Shown piece by piece: positions 17,614 through 28,891 of a stretch of 64,000 bases of DNA (position 1 is its first letter; every line of letters starts with the position of its first letter). The translations under genes were made by a program, and so were the position numbers. Origin of the DNA: Pullichristensenella sp963930055. GTDB taxonomy: Bacteria; Bacillota; Clostridia; Christensenellales; Aristaeellaceae. Below the pieces are notes generated by a model. The model did not search any database, was not told the DNA's origin, and worked only from the letters and a program-made list of their open reading frames with translations. The stretch covers positions 62,001 to 126,000 of the forward strand of contig CAWVKS010000001.1 of the NCBI GenBank assembly GCA_963930055.1, given 5' to 3'.

Positions 17614-17942
17614 CGGCGACCCCCCCCATCCATTCTAGCGCAAACAGAGCAAGGCGCTCTCGCGCCCGGCGCGCGAAAAGCAGCGATGGCAGAAAAACGG
17701 CGGGCGCTGCGGCAAACAACGTCCGCCGTTCCAAAGCGCGGGCGGCCCCGTTCCCGCCCTCGCCCGCCGGTCAATGCTTGGTGGTGAACATGCGCGATTT
17801 TTGTGCGCTCGTGCGCTGTCCGGGCATGATTGACGATGCCGGGGGAACAACCCCCGCGCCTGCCCCTGGCGCTGCTGCAACGGCTCATTCTCAGCCGCAG
17901 AGATCGCATTCGCCCCGGCGGGCTACCGTCCTCCCGCGCCGT
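17614..17942. other. Intergenic stretch without a recognisable gene
   Basis: 329 bases. The open frames here are short, Arg/Ala-rich and lack ribosome sites. The only local feature is GGGGG-AACAA-CCCCC near 17840-17854. I see nothing else I can support. Confidence 0.6.
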
Positions 17943-18398
17943 TTACAGGTCGATCTCCGTCATCCAGTTGGCCTGCTGGATCTCGTTGTCCAGCCGCCGC
18001 TGCTCGGCGCAGAGCGCGTCCACCTGCTTTTGCAGCGCGCGCACGTCCACCGTCCGCACGATGCGTATCTCCGCGCGCCCCATGCGCTGCACGCTCTGGC
18101 TGGCCGCGTCGATGAGTTTCTGATAGGCGGAAATGCGCTCGCGCAGGCAGTCGCGCCGGGCGATCATCTCCGTGAGCGTGCGGCCGCCGACCACGGTGGC
18201 GCTGTTGACGAGGTTGATCTTCGCCATCAGCGTTTCCATGCGCGCAAGGCAGCCGTCCAGCTGCTGCAGAAGCTCCGAGGGATCCTCGGCGGGCGCTTCG
18301 CCCTCCTGCGCCACGGCGTTCGCCGCCAGCCGCGTGTTCAGCCGCGCGATCAAACGCTTGACATCCGCGCGCTCCTGCAATGCCTCCGCGAGTTTCAT
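17943..18398 (-). CDS. DIP1984-family-like protein
   Basis: 151 aa, all-helical and highly charged. It opens MKLAEALQERADVKRLIARL, and the conserved middle KINLVNSATVVGGRTLTEMI with RRDCLRERI matches what I know of the DIP1984 family. Its biochemical role is not established. The start follows GGGAGGG; the frame extends upstream without similarity. Confidence 0.75.
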   Translation of the reverse strand: MKLAEALQERADVKRLIARLNTRLAANAVAQEGEAPAEDPSELLQQLDGCLARMETLMAKINLVNSATVVGGRTLTEMIARRDCLRERISAYQKLIDAASQSVQRMGRAEIRIVRTVDVRALQKQVDALCAEQRRLDNEIQQANWMTEIDL

Positions 18399-18463
18399 CC
18401 CAAACCCTCCCTGCCGTTTTCTGCCAACATTATAGCATGGCAAAACGCGCGGCGCAAGCGCAG

Positions 18464-18496
18464 CAAAAACGGACATCGGTGCGTTCCGACGTCCGT
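18464..18496 (-). terminator. Terminator of the Xre gene
   Basis: Stem 18469-18479 with 18486-18496 (one mismatch). On minus it is followed by TTTTTGC. Confidence 0.75.
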
Positions 18497-18802
18497 TCAA
18501 CGCATGTTCCGCATCAGCGCCAGCACAAGTTCCTTTTGCTCCGTGGAAAGCCTCGCCCAGCGGTGCAAAAGTTCCCGCTGCTCCTCCGGCAGGGCGCCCG
18601 TCTCGCCGCCCTCCAGAAAAAACTGGCTCATTGTGATGCCAAACGCCCCGCACATGGCTTCCAGCGAAGGGATGGTCGGCTGCGTATTGCGTTTGTACAT
18701 GTTGGCGATGGTGGTCGAGGACAGGCCGCTGCGCTTGGCGAGTTCATAGATCGACCACCCGCGTTCGCGCAGGAGTTGCGTGATTTTTTCCTTTGTGTCC
18801 AT
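18497..18802 (-). CDS. Xre-family helix-turn-helix regulator
   Basis: 101 aa. Residues 4-60 form an Xre/Cro helix-turn-helix (IYELAKRSGLSSTTIANMYK, then PSLEAMCGAFGITMSQFF). The remaining helix, STEQKELVLALMRNM, is a common short tail in Clostridia regulators. No effector domain. ATG follows AAGGAGG. Target unknown. Confidence 0.9.
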   Translation of the reverse strand: MDTKEKITQLLRERGWSIYELAKRSGLSSTTIANMYKRNTQPTIPSLEAMCGAFGITMSQFFLEGGETGALPEEQRELLHRWARLSTEQKELVLALMRNMR

Positions 18803-18824
18803 TTCGCGTCCTCCTTGAGTTCAA

Positions 18825-18858
18825 GCGCCGCCGCAGGGAACCATCCCCGCGGCGGCGC
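18825..18858 (-). terminator. Hairpin after asd
   Basis: Stem GCGCCGCCGC (18825-18834) / GCGGCGGCGC (18849-18858), extended by GGG/CCC with one bulge. Strong stem but no good T run on minus. Confidence 0.5.
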
Positions 18859-18864
18859 CTCTCC

Positions 18865-19850
18865 TCACAGCAGCAATTCCGCGATCTGCACGGCGTTGGT
18901 GGCCGCGCCCTTGCGGATCTGGTCGCCGGCGCACCACAGCGCCAGCGCCCGCTCGTCCGTCAGATCGTCGCGTATGCGGCCGACGTAGACAAGGTCCTGG
19001 TCGCTGGTGTCCAGCGGCATGGGGTACTGTTTGCTCGCCAGATCATCCACCAGTTTGCACCCCCTGGCTTTGGCGATGGCCTCGCGCGCCGCCGCCACGG
19101 AAATTTTCTCCTTCGTGCGCACGCTCAGGCTGATGGAGTGCGAGCGCAGCACGGGCACGCGCACGCAGGTGCAGGTCACCTTCATCTCCGGCAGGTGCAG
19201 TATCTTGCGCCCTTCGTTCTGCATCTTCATCTCCTCGGTGGTGTAGCCGTTTTCGCACGGCGAACCGATCTGGGGGATGAGGTTGAAGAGGATCTGGTAG
19301 GGAAGGTCTCGACGTGCATCGCCTCGCCCGCGGCGTAGGCGCGCGCCTGCGCCTCCAACTCCGCCAGTCCGCCCGCGCCCGCGCCGGACACCGCCTGATA
19401 GGTGGAAGCGGTGATGGCCTCGATGGGCGAGAGCTCCCTGAGGGCGTTGACGGCCACCATGGAGATGATCGTCGAGCAGTTGGGGTTGGCGATGATGCCG
19501 TTGTGCTTCTTCGCGTCCTCGGGGTTGATCTCCGGCACCACCAGCGGCACGTCGTCCAGGAGGCGGAAGGCGCTGGAATTGTCCACAAACACCGCGCCCG
19601 CGGCCTTGATGTGCGGGGCCATGCGTTTGGCCAGGTCGTTGGAGGCCGCGCCGAGCACGATGTCCATGCCGCGGAAGGAATCCTCCGTGGCCTCCTCCAC
19701 CGTGTGTCCGCCCAGCACCTTGCCGGCGCTGCGCGCGCTGGCCAGCAGTTTGAGCTTGCCGATGGGGAACCTGCGCTCCATCAGCACTTTGTACATCTCG
19801 CGCCCCACCGCGCCCGTCGCGCCGAGGATCGCCACATTATACGTTTTCAT
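18865..19850 (-). CDS. asd: Aspartate-semialdehyde dehydrogenase (one-base deletion as sequenced)
   Basis: About 328 aa when read through. It reduces aspartyl phosphate to aspartate semialdehyde, the branch point to threonine, methionine, lysine and diaminopimelate. GATGAVGREM is the NADP-binding motif and Cys in ANPNCSTI is the nucleophile. The frame breaks at 19300-19301 in a run of C on minus. Adding one base joins ...VETFP to YQILFNLIPQIGSPCENGYT, after which the C-terminal half follows normally. Asd feeds diaminopimelate synthesis, so this is more likely a sequence error than a dead gene. It lies 46 bases after hom. Confidence 0.88.
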
Positions 19851-19896
19851 GCAAACATCACATCCCGTTCAGTATATGCCCGCCGCCTTCCCGCGT

Positions 19897-21045
19897 TCAG
19901 CGCAGGGCGGCGAAGAAGGTCGTCCCGTCGATGCCGCGCAGCCGCGCCGCCAGCGCGTGCATGTCCGCCGCGCTCAGGGGGGCGGTGATATAGGCCGTGC
20001 CCGCGCCGGCCTGCCCCAGCGCCTCGGCTTCGATCTCCACCGGCGCGCTCGTGCGCAGGTAATAGCGCTTCGTCACGCGGCGGCCGTCCAGCTTCAGGGC
20101 CGGCTCCCCGGCGCGCAGGTGCGATTTGCCCGGGTGCGAAAGCAGGTCGCGCAGATCCTCCACCACGGCGTAGGCGGTGGGGAACTTGCCCGCGCCCTGT
20201 CCGAAGAAGTGCTGCACGCCCACGTATTCGCCCTCGAAGGAGGCGATGTTGTCGTTTTTGCAAACGGCGGCCTCGATCGCGCCATTTTCCAGGAGCACCG
20301 GCTCTACGCAGGCGCACACCGCCCCGTCCTCCATCCGCTCGGCGCGGGCAAGGAAGCGGCAGACGCGCCCCATGCGGGCAAACTGCCGAACGTCCTCCCC
20401 GGTCAGGCGGCGGATGCCCTCGGTGGGCACTTCGCGCGTGTCGGCCACGCCGCCGAAGGCGATGTTCATGGCGATGGTGATCTTCGAGCGCACGTCGATG
20501 CCGTCGATGTCGCTGGAGGGGTCGGCCTCGGCATAGCCCAGCCGCTGCGCCTCGCGCAACACCTCGTCAAAGCCCGCGCCCGAGGACTGCATGGTGTCGA
20601 GGATGAGGTTGGTGGTGCCGTTGAGGATGCCGCCCACCCACAGGATGTTATCCACGCGCCGCGCGCGCAAAAGGTTGTGCAGGTAGGGGATGCCCCCGCC
20701 GACGCTGGCGGAAATGCGCACGCCCGCGCCGCTGTCGCGGGCGGCCTGCGCCACCTCCGCGTAGTGGTGGGAGAGCATCAGCTTGTTGGCCGTGACTACG
20801 CTCTTGCCGGCGCGCAGCGCCCGCACCACGAACTCGTGCGCCGGTTCCAGCCCGCCCATCAATTCCACCACGGTGTCGATGCTCTTGTCCTCCAGTATAT
20901 CCTCAAAGCGCGTGGTCAATTTGCCGCCCAGCCCGGGGATGGGGCGCAGATCCAGCACGCGGGCGATCTCCATGTCCGCGCGCTTGGCCACGATCTCGTA
21001 AACGCCCGAGCCGATGGTGCCCATGCCCAGCAATCCGATTCGCAT
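19897..21045 (-). CDS. hom: Homoserine dehydrogenase
   Basis: 382 aa. It reduces aspartate semialdehyde to homoserine. GMGTIGSGV is the NAD(P) site; VVTANK, GGGIPYLHNL, GGILNGTTN and the catalytic segment YAEADPSSDIDGIDVRSK with its Asp and Lys are all intact. The length fits the catalytic core plus a short C-terminal region, about 40 residues less than forms with a full ACT domain. ATG follows AAGGAGA. Intact despite broken neighbours. Confidence 0.94.
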   Translation of the reverse strand: MRIGLLGMGTIGSGVYEIVAKRADMEIARVLDLRPIPGLGGKLTTRFEDILEDKSIDTVVELMGGLEPAHEFVVRALRAGKSVVTANKLMLSHHYAEVAQAARDSGAGVRISASVGGGIPYLHNLLRARRVDNILWVGGILNGTTNLILDTMQSSGAGFDEVLREAQRLGYAEADPSSDIDGIDVRSKITIAMNIAFGGVADTREVPTEGIRRLTGEDVRQFARMGRVCRFLARAERMEDGAVCACVEPVLLENGAIEAAVCKNDNIASFEGEYVGVQHFFGQGAGKFPTAYAVVEDLRDLLSHPGKSHLRAGEPALKLDGRRVTKRYYLRTSAPVEIEAEALGQAGAGTAYITAPLSAADMHALAARLRGIDGTTFFAALR

Positions 21046-21099
21046 GATCTGTCTCCTTCTGCATTACGATAGTTTTACGTGTCTACTGAGAAAAAACAC

Positions 21100-21127
21100 T
21101 TGTATTTTGATGGAAACACTATATCAT
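21100..21127 (+). promoter_or_regulatory. Promoter of thrC-thrB
   Basis: TTGTAT (21100-21105), 16-bp spacer, TATCAT (21122-21127), in the AT-rich divergent region between hom and thrC. Confidence 0.55.
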
Positions 21128-21167
21128 AGTTTTGACGACATGTAAAGGGAAGAAAGCGGGTGTTTCT

Positions 21168-22637
21168 GTGAAGTTCTATCAAAGCACGCGCGGCGGGGCG
21201 CGCGCGACCGCCTGGGAAGCCATCCTGGAGGGCATCGCGCCGGACGGCGGCCTGTACACGCCGGAGGCGTTTCCCCCTCTGAACATAGAAGAAATGCTGG
21301 AACTTAACGCCATGGGCATCTCCACGCGGGTGCTGACCGCCATTCTGGACGGCTTTTCCGCGGAGGAGATGACCCGCATCGTGCGCGAGGGCTACGCCGG
21401 AAAATTACACTAGATCGCGTGTTCGCCGCTTGTCAAGGTCGGCGACGCCTACGTGCTCGAGCTCTTCCGCGGCCCCACCAGCGCCTTCAAGGACGTGGCG
21501 CTCTCGCTTCTGCCGCGCCTGATGACCGCCTCGCGCGACAAGGCGGGCGCGCGGGAGGAGATCGCCGTGCTCACCGCCACCAGCGGCGATACCGGCAAGG
21601 CGGCGCTGGAGGGCTTCTGCGACGTGCCGGGCACGCGCATCGTCGTCTTTTACCCGGAAGACGGCGTCAGCGACGTGCAGAAGGCGCAGATGCAGACCCA
21701 GCGCGGCGGGAATGTCCGCGTCTGCGCCGTGCGTGGCAACTTCGACGACGCGCAGACAGGCGTCAAGGCCATCTTCGCCGACGACCGCGAGCATTGCTGG
21801 GCGGCGCAGGCGCACACGCGCCTTTCCAGCGCCAATTCCATCAACCTCGGCCGCCTCGCCCCGCAGGTCGCCTACTACTTCAAATCCTACATGGACCTCG
21901 TGCGCCGGGGCGAGATCGCCATGGGCGAGGAGGTCAACTTCGTCGTGCCCACGGGCAACTTTGGCGACATACTGGCCGGCGACTTCGCCCGCCGCATGGG
22001 CCTGCCGGTGGCGAAGCTCATCTGCGCCTCCAACGCCAACAATGTGCTCACCGCCTTTATCCGCACCGGCCTCTACGACAGGCGCCGCGCCTTCCACAAG
22101 ACGGCCTCGCCGTCCATGGACATACTCGTTTCCAGCAACCTCGAGCGCTACCTCTATCTGGAGAGTGGCCGCGACGCGGCCCTCGTCGCCCGCCTGATGC
22201 GCGAATTGACGCAGAAGGGCGCCTACACCGCTCCCGACAGCGTGCGCAAGGCGCTTTCCGAGCGCTTCTGGGCCGGCTGCGCCGACGATACGGACACCTT
22301 CAGGACCATTGCCCGCGTCTGGCACGAGCTGGGCTATCTGCTCGACACACACACCGCCGTCGCCTGGTCGGTCTACGAGCGCTTCCGCCAGCAGGACGAC
22401 AACGGCAAAAAGACCGTCGTCCTCGCCACGGCCTCGCCCTACAAGTTCGCCGCCAGCGTGCTGGCCGCGCTGGGCGAATCTCCTGCCCCCGGCTTCGCGG
22501 CGCTGGATGAACTGAATGCCCTCACCGGCGTGCCGGTGCCGAAAAACCTCGCCGCCATCCGCGATCTGCCCGTATTGCACTTGGACGCGGTGGAGAAGCG
22601 CAACATGCTTTCCTACGTGAAGGAGGCCATCCGATGA
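21168..22637 (+). CDS. thrC: Threonine synthase (in-frame TAG as sequenced)
   Basis: About 489 aa. It converts O-phosphohomoserine to threonine with PLP. The N terminus KFYQSTRGG, the PLP-lysine segment GPTSAFKDVAL, TATSGDTGKAAL and VPTGNFGDILAG are typical. TAG at 21411-21413 interrupts the frame after YAGKLH. Just after it, another frame reads DRVFAPL-like, as expected for the family, before the original frame resumes at LVKVGDAYVLELF. Two compensating indels explain this best. The GTG start is chosen by family alignment; the ribosome site is weak. thrB overlaps its end. Confidence 0.88.
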
Positions 22638-23515
22638 AGTTTCGCGTGCCTGCCACCACCGGCAACACCGGCCCGGGCTTCGATTCCGTGGGCCTCGCCT
22701 TCACGCTCTACGCCCGCTTTGAGGCCGAGCTTCTGCCCGCGGGCCAACTGGCCATTTCCGGCTGCGAGGCGAAATATCAGAACGAAGAAAACCTCGCCGT
22801 GCGGGCCTTCCGCGCCGTGGAAAAACGCCTCGGCGTCCGGCCCGCGGGCCTGAAACTGCATATCGACACAGACGTGCCCATCTCCCGCGGCCTGGGTTCC
22901 AGCGCCACGCTGCTGGCGGCGGGGGCGTTCGCGGCCAACGCCCTGCACGGCGCGCCGCTTGACAAAGAGATGCTTCTGGACGTCACCACGCAAATGGAGG
23001 GCCACCCGGACAACGTCGCTCCGGCGCTCTATGGCGGCCTCTGCGCCAGCGTCGTGGGCGAGGACGGCCGTGTGCTCTGCGTGCGCTATCCCGTCGCCCC
23101 CTCCGTGCGCTTCGCGGCGCTGATCCCCGATTTTCCCCTCGCCACCGCCGAGGCAAGGCGCGTGCTGCCCGCGGCCATCCCGCGCGCGGACGCGGTCTTT
23201 AACATCTCCCGCACCGCCATCCTCATGCGCGGCATGGAAATGGGGGACTACGCCCTTCTCTCCGCCGCCCTTGACGACCGCCTGCACACCCCCTACCGCA
23301 AGGCGCTCATCCACGACTTTGACTTCGTGCGCGCGCAGGCGCTGGAGGCCGGCGCGCGCGCCCTGGTCATCTCCGGCGCGGGCCCGACGCTGCTGGCGCT
23401 GCACCCCGACCCCGAGGCCTTCGCCCCGCAGATCGAGGCGCGCCTGTCCGCGCTCCCCCACAAGTGGCGCGCCGTGCCGCTGCGCGTGGATACCGAGGGA
23501 ACGGTGGAGGAGTAA
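22634..23515 (+). CDS. thrB: Homoserine kinase
   Basis: 293 aa GHMP kinase that phosphorylates homoserine. VPATTGNTGPGFDSVGLA at the N terminus, the ATP loop PISRGLGSSATLLAAG (about residues 80-95) and GHPDNVAPALYGG mark the family. The start overlaps the thrC stop by four bases, so the two last threonine steps are translationally coupled. The frame is intact. Confidence 0.96.
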   Translation: MKFRVPATTGNTGPGFDSVGLAFTLYARFEAELLPAGQLAISGCEAKYQNEENLAVRAFRAVEKRLGVRPAGLKLHIDTDVPISRGLGSSATLLAAGAFAANALHGAPLDKEMLLDVTTQMEGHPDNVAPALYGGLCASVVGEDGRVLCVRYPVAPSVRFAALIPDFPLATAEARRVLPAAIPRADAVFNISRTAILMRGMEMGDYALLSAALDDRLHTPYRKALIHDFDFVRAQALEAGARALVISGAGPTLLALHPDPEAFAPQIEARLSALPHKWRAVPLRVDTEGTVEE

Positions 23516-23570
23516 AAACAAGCCGCGCCCGAACAGGCGCCGCGCAATGCCATAGGGTATTCTTGTCCAA

Positions 23571-23608
23571 CAAAACCGCCCCGTCCTGCACATCGCAGAA
23601 CGGGGCGG
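23571..23608 (-). terminator. Terminator of pckA
   Basis: Stem 23576-23589 with 23595-23608 (14 bp, one mismatch). On minus it is followed by TTTTG. It separates pckA from the converging thrB. Confidence 0.8.
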
Positions 23609-23634
23609 AAGTCTGTCTCTACGCTGCCTTCAGC

Positions 23635-25241
<1,607 letters not shown>

Positions 25242-25247
25242 CAATAA

Positions 25248-25598
25248 ATACCTCCTACTTTGCTCTATGTGTATTATAGCAGCTTCTGCGCCCTTGTGCT
25301 GTTAAGTTTTGAACAAATAGAAGCTAAAACTTGCGAGTTTGCCGACGCATTTGCCCGCGCGGCGCCCGGCTGTTTTGCCCGCGCCTTACAATCGTGTCAG
25401 CGGTGTTTTTTGCCGGCTGAAAACCTGTAAACGCCGCCCGCGGCTTTCCCGCGATTTTAAAATCCGCGCAAAGCCGTCATATTTCCCCCGGACTGTGAAT
25501 AGATTTAGGAATATGGACATTTATTTCAAATCTATTACAAAAACCTTGAAAAACGTCACAAACTGCGCTATAATGCCGGAGAAGGGAGGGTGGCGCGC
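25248..25598. promoter_or_regulatory. Divergent control region between pckA and the SleB-like gene
   Basis: Minus strand: an extended -10 TGCTATAAT for pckA without a clear -35. Plus strand: TTGAAA (25546-25551), 17-bp spacer, TATAAT (25569-25574). The 200 bases between are AT-rich at both ends and show no gene. Confidence 0.65.
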
Positions 25599-26018
25599 AT
25601 GAAGAAGGCGGCGGTGTGCCTGGCGCTGCTGTTTTTGGCGGTCGTCCTGCCCTCCCTGACCCTTCACGGAGGACCAGGAAACGGTGATGCTGGCGCGCGC
25701 GGTCTACGCCGTGGCGCGGGACGAGGGCTACGAGGCAAAGCTCGCCGTGGCCTCCCGCCGCGCTCAACCGCGTGGGACGACCCCTGGCACCCGGATACAT
25801 TGCGCGGCGTGCTGGAGGAAAAACACCAGTTCCCCGTCGGCAATTACTACGACAGCGAGAGCCTGCGCGCCGCCCATGAGGCGCTCGCCGGCCGCCGCAA
25901 CCTGCCCGCGGGCGTGATGTATTTCCAGTCCACGCAGGCGCAGGCGCGCTGGGACGATACGTATCTGTACAAGACCGTGGGCGGCCTGTCGTTTTACACG
26001 CGCGACGGCAACCGCTGA
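25599..26018 (+). CDS. SleB-like cell-wall hydrolase (three one-base insertions as sequenced)
   Basis: About 138 aa when repaired. A hydrophobic N-terminal signal or anchor (residues 1-20) is followed by TEDQETVMLARAVYAVARDE, then EAKLAVASAALNRVDDPWHP, then a Gln-Phe-Pro-Val segment and a C-terminal GGLSFY. This is the order of the Hydrolase_2/SleB family of muralytic enzymes. Extra bases lie in short runs at 25660-25662 (C), 25754-25756 (C) and 25774-25776 (G). Removing one from each gives a single open frame. The start follows GAAGGGAGGG. Substrate and role, spore or vegetative, cannot be read here. Confidence 0.72.
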   Translation: MKKAAVCLALLFLAVVLPSLTLHGGPGNGDAGARGLRRGAGRGLRGKARRGLPPRSTAWDDPWHPDTLRGVLEEKHQFPVGNYYDSESLRAAHEALAGRRNLPAGVMYFQSTQAQARWDDTYLYKTVGGLSFYTRDGNR

Positions 26019-26088
26019 CAAGGCTCGCGGATCGGATGCGCCCCGAACGATATGGTTCGGGGGCGTTTTTTGCGGGGAGGGAAGGAAA

Positions 26089-26633
26089 ATGGACTGGCTT
26101 GAAACCGTCAGGGCGCGCGCCGGGCGCAAAAACAAGGTGCTGTTCATGCCTGGCGACGCCCTTTTTGACGCGCTCGCGCCGCTCACGGAACGGGCGGGTC
26201 GCCGCGCGCTCGTGCTCTGGGCGCTGTCTTTGGCGGACGACGCCGTGAACCGCCTGCAGGCGTTGCTGCCGGGGGACGCGCGCCCCGCGGAGGCTTTGCG
26301 CCTGTCCCGCCTGTGGGGCGCGCGGGGAAGTGAAGATGCCTGTGGCCAGGGCAGCCATACTCGCCTGCCACGCCGTGGCCAAAGAGGATGTTAGCCCCCG
26401 AGGCCGCCGCCCTCTGCCACGCCGTGGGGCAGGCCTGCGCCGTCGTCCACGCGCGCGGCCACGCGCTGGGATACGCCGTTTATGAGCTGACGGCCATCGC
26501 CCGCCGCGAGGGTGTGGAAAACTGCCGCGCCGGCGTCGAAGCGCGCGTCTGCGAATACGTTTCCCGCCTTCTCGGGGCGGAGGAAGCGGCCGCCGCCAGC
26601 CCCGGAGCGTGGGCGGGATTCCTCGGCCCCTGA
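26089..26633 (+). CDS. Imm-5-like putative immunity protein (two one-base insertions as sequenced)
   Basis: About 180 aa when repaired. The middle and C-terminal part, AALCHAVGQACAVVHARGHA followed by LGYAVYELTAIARRE, resembles the His-rich helical core of the Imm-5-like family named from toxin-immunity contexts. Extra bases are in GGGG at 26315-26318 and CCCCC at 26395-26399. ATG at 26089 follows GGAGGGAAGGA. No toxin gene is adjacent, so the immunity role is doubtful here. Confidence 0.55.
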
Positions 26634-26642
26634 AAGCGGGGG

Positions 26643-27694
26643 CTATTTTTGCGCCCGTTCCCCGCGCAGCTGCAGGGCGCGCGCGCCCAGCGTCACCGCG
26701 CCGGAGACGAGCAAGGGCAGGTAATAGGAAATGCCGCGCACGATGAGCACGGCCGCGTAGCGGGACTGCGCGCCGAAGATAGCGTCGTAGAGCACCAGGG
26801 AGACGCTTTCGCTGACGCCCACCGCGCCGGGCAGGGGCATCATTTCCACCGACACGGACAACAAAAGCTGCAGGCCCATCATCTGCCACACCGTCACGCC
26901 CGAAAAGCCCCATGGCCCTGTATACGCACCAGGGGATGAGCAGGTAGAGCACGCGCTGCAAAGCACGATGCAAAAGCTCCTGACCACCGGCCAGGGGTGT
27001 TCGCGCATGAAGCCGGCGCAGTCGTGGAAGCTGGCGAGCCAGCCATCGAGCTTTTCCCGCGCCGCCTCCGGCCGCCGCACCACGCGCATGCGCGCAAGCA
27101 GCCGCAGGCAACCGTTGCACAGCCGCCGCATGGCCTTTTGCGCGTACAGCGCCAGGAGGATGACGGCGATGACGATGACGTTCAGCAAAAGCCCCAGCAG
27201 GAACAAAAACCAGATGCCCGCCACATGCGCGTGCAGAAAGGGCGAAGTTCAGGAAATAGAGCGCGAAGAACAGCACCAGCATGGCGACCTTGTAAAGCAC
27301 CGCCACCACCAGCAGCACGACGGAGGATTCCGTTACCCTGTAACCATCCAGGCGCATGAACAGCACCTCAAACGGCTGCCCGCCGGTGGAGGAAGGCGTG
27401 ATGGCGCTGAAAAAGAATTCGATCAGGTGGTATTTCAGCCGGCGCAACGGCCCCCATCGGCCGCCCCATGCCGCGAAAGAGCACCGCCGCCGAGCTGCCC
27501 CCGCAGTAGATGTACGCGGCCATGCACAAAATCCCCAGGCCGATCAGCCGGGGGTCCGCGCCCTTGAGGGCGATGAGGATCTCCTTTGCGTCGCAGCCGC
27601 GCAAAAGCCACCAGAAGGTCGCCGCGATCAGCGCGGCGAGAAAGAGAAGTTGCAAAAATATGTTGCGGCGCGTCTTTTTGTCGATCTTGTTCAT
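26643..27694 (-). CDS. Flippase-like (LPG-synthase transmembrane / UPF0104) membrane protein (several indels as sequenced)
   Basis: About 349 aa when repaired, with eight or so membrane segments. The conserved core FFFSAITPSSTGGQPFEVLF, then ALYKVAML-type helices, and near the C terminus MMPLPGAVGVSE are typical of this family, related to the membrane domain of MprF. Breaks lie at 27451-27455 (extra base), 27237-27242 (extra), near 26960 (missing) and near 26899 (extra). A strong promoter, TTGTAA-17-TATAAT (27733-27705 on minus), places the transcript start about four bases before ATG 27694, with no ribosome site. Confidence 0.75.
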
Positions 27695-27704
27695 GGCATG
27701 GCAT

Positions 27705-27733
27705 ATTATACCACAGCCGCCGCCCGCTTACAA
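27705..27733 (-). promoter_or_regulatory. Promoter of the flippase-like gene
   Basis: Minus TTGTAA (27733-27728), 17-bp spacer, TATAAT (27710-27705). The first ATG is at 27694, so the predicted leader is only a few bases. Confidence 0.7.
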
Positions 27734-28041
27734 CGCGCCGCCGCCGGGAGGACGCATTTTTAATCTTTGTCATCGGACGGTAAAATTTTCCTGCATCAAA
27801 GCGCGGCGGACGGGGCACACTGAGCGCATCCGGCCGGTGCAGACGCCGCCGCAGGCCCTCCCCCTCGCAGGAAAGGGCGCGCGGCCCTCGTCCGCGCCAC
27901 CCATGGGGGAGGGCCGGTGAAAGGGGACGCCCCCGCGGCGTCCCCGATTTTCGCGCAATAAAGGAAATATTTGGGAAACATACAGATTTAACCTGCGTAT
28001 GCTACAATGGCCGCGTTGTGCATGGAAGGGAGGAATGCAGC
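27734..28041. other. Intergenic region before the beta-helix gene
   Basis: No gene seen. An extended -10, TGCTACAAT (28000-28008), faces plus and probably drives the next gene; its -35 is weak. The rest is low-complexity G/C-rich sequence. Confidence 0.5.
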
Positions 28042-28738
28042 ATGCGTGAGCTGCTTAATTCGGAACGTTTGTTCGATATGACAAAGAGCATCGCCGCGGC
28101 CATTTTCGCGGATGTCGGCTATCCCTGGGAAGTGCTGCCGGAGATCGGCGCCTTCGTGGTCAAATTGGGGCAGTCGCTCAGCGAGGACGAATACGAGCGC
28201 GCGGGCAAGGACGTGTGGATCGCCCGGGACGCCGTCATCGCTCCCACGGCCTCCATCACCGGCCCGGCCATCATCGACCACGGCGCGGAGATCCGCCATT
28301 GCGCCTTCATCCGCGGCAAGGCCGTGATCGGCAAAAACTGCGTGGTGGGCAATTCGGTGGAGGTGAAAAACGCCATCCTCTTCGATAACGCCCAGGTGCC
28401 CGCACTTCAATTACGTGGGCGACAGCGTGCTCGGCTACCCCGCGCGCACATGGGCGCGGCGCGCGGTCACGTCCAACGTCAAGAGCGACAAGTCGCTGGT
28501 GACGGTGCGCCTGGACGACCGTGTGATCGCCACCAACCTGCGCAAGTTCGGCGCCATGCTGGGCGACTATGTGGAGATCGGCTGCAACAGCGTGCTCTGC
28601 CCGGCGCGGTCATCGGCCGGGGCACCACGGTGTATCCCACCAGCTGCGTGCGCGGTTTCGTGCCGGAGCACAGCGTCTACAAGACCCAGGACCCGCATCG
28701 TGGCCAAGTGGGACGAGGCGAAAAAGGACGAAAAGTAA
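28042..28738 (+). CDS. Left-handed beta-helix (hexapeptide) protein of the UDP-GlcNAc pyrophosphorylase-like type (several indels as sequenced)
   Basis: About 231 aa. LLNSERLFDMTKSIAAAIF at the N terminus, then WIARDAVIAPTASITGPAII and later hexapeptide turns (GKAVIGKNCVVGNSVEVKN, NYVGDSVLGY, SNVKSDKSLVTV, KFGAMLGDYVEIGCNSVL) match a Clostridia family usually labelled UDP-N-acetylglucosamine pyrophosphorylase. Only the acyltransferase-like beta helix is present, with no uridylyltransferase domain, so that label is doubtful. Indels lie near 28400, 28438-28460, 28605 and 28690. ATG follows GGAAGGGAGG. Confidence 0.7.
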
Positions 28739-28744
28739 GGGCCT

Positions 28745-28798
28745 AGGCCGCCCTGTGGGGCCGCTCCCGCCGCGCGCGGGGGCGGCCTGCGCTTTTTT
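28745..28798 (+). terminator. Terminator after the beta-helix gene
   Basis: Stem AGGCCGCCC (28745-28753) / GGGCGGCCT (28780-28788), with TTTTTT at 28793-28798. Confidence 0.7.
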
Positions 28799-28802
28799 GT
28801 GC

Positions 28803-28831
28803 GTGACAAGCGGGGAAAGATACGGTATAAT
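28803..28831 (+). promoter_or_regulatory. Promoter of the GATase1-like gene
   Basis: GTGACA (28803-28808), 17-bp spacer, TATAAT (28826-28831). Confidence 0.75.
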
Positions 28832-28891
28832 CGGATACAGGGGGCGGTTGGCCGCCCACGCACCGACGACCGCGCAAAGGAGAGAGACGAT

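Noticed and set aside
17614..17942. A small gene in the 329-base gap
   Set aside because: Frames on both strands are Arg/Ala-rich, lack ribosome sites and match nothing I know.
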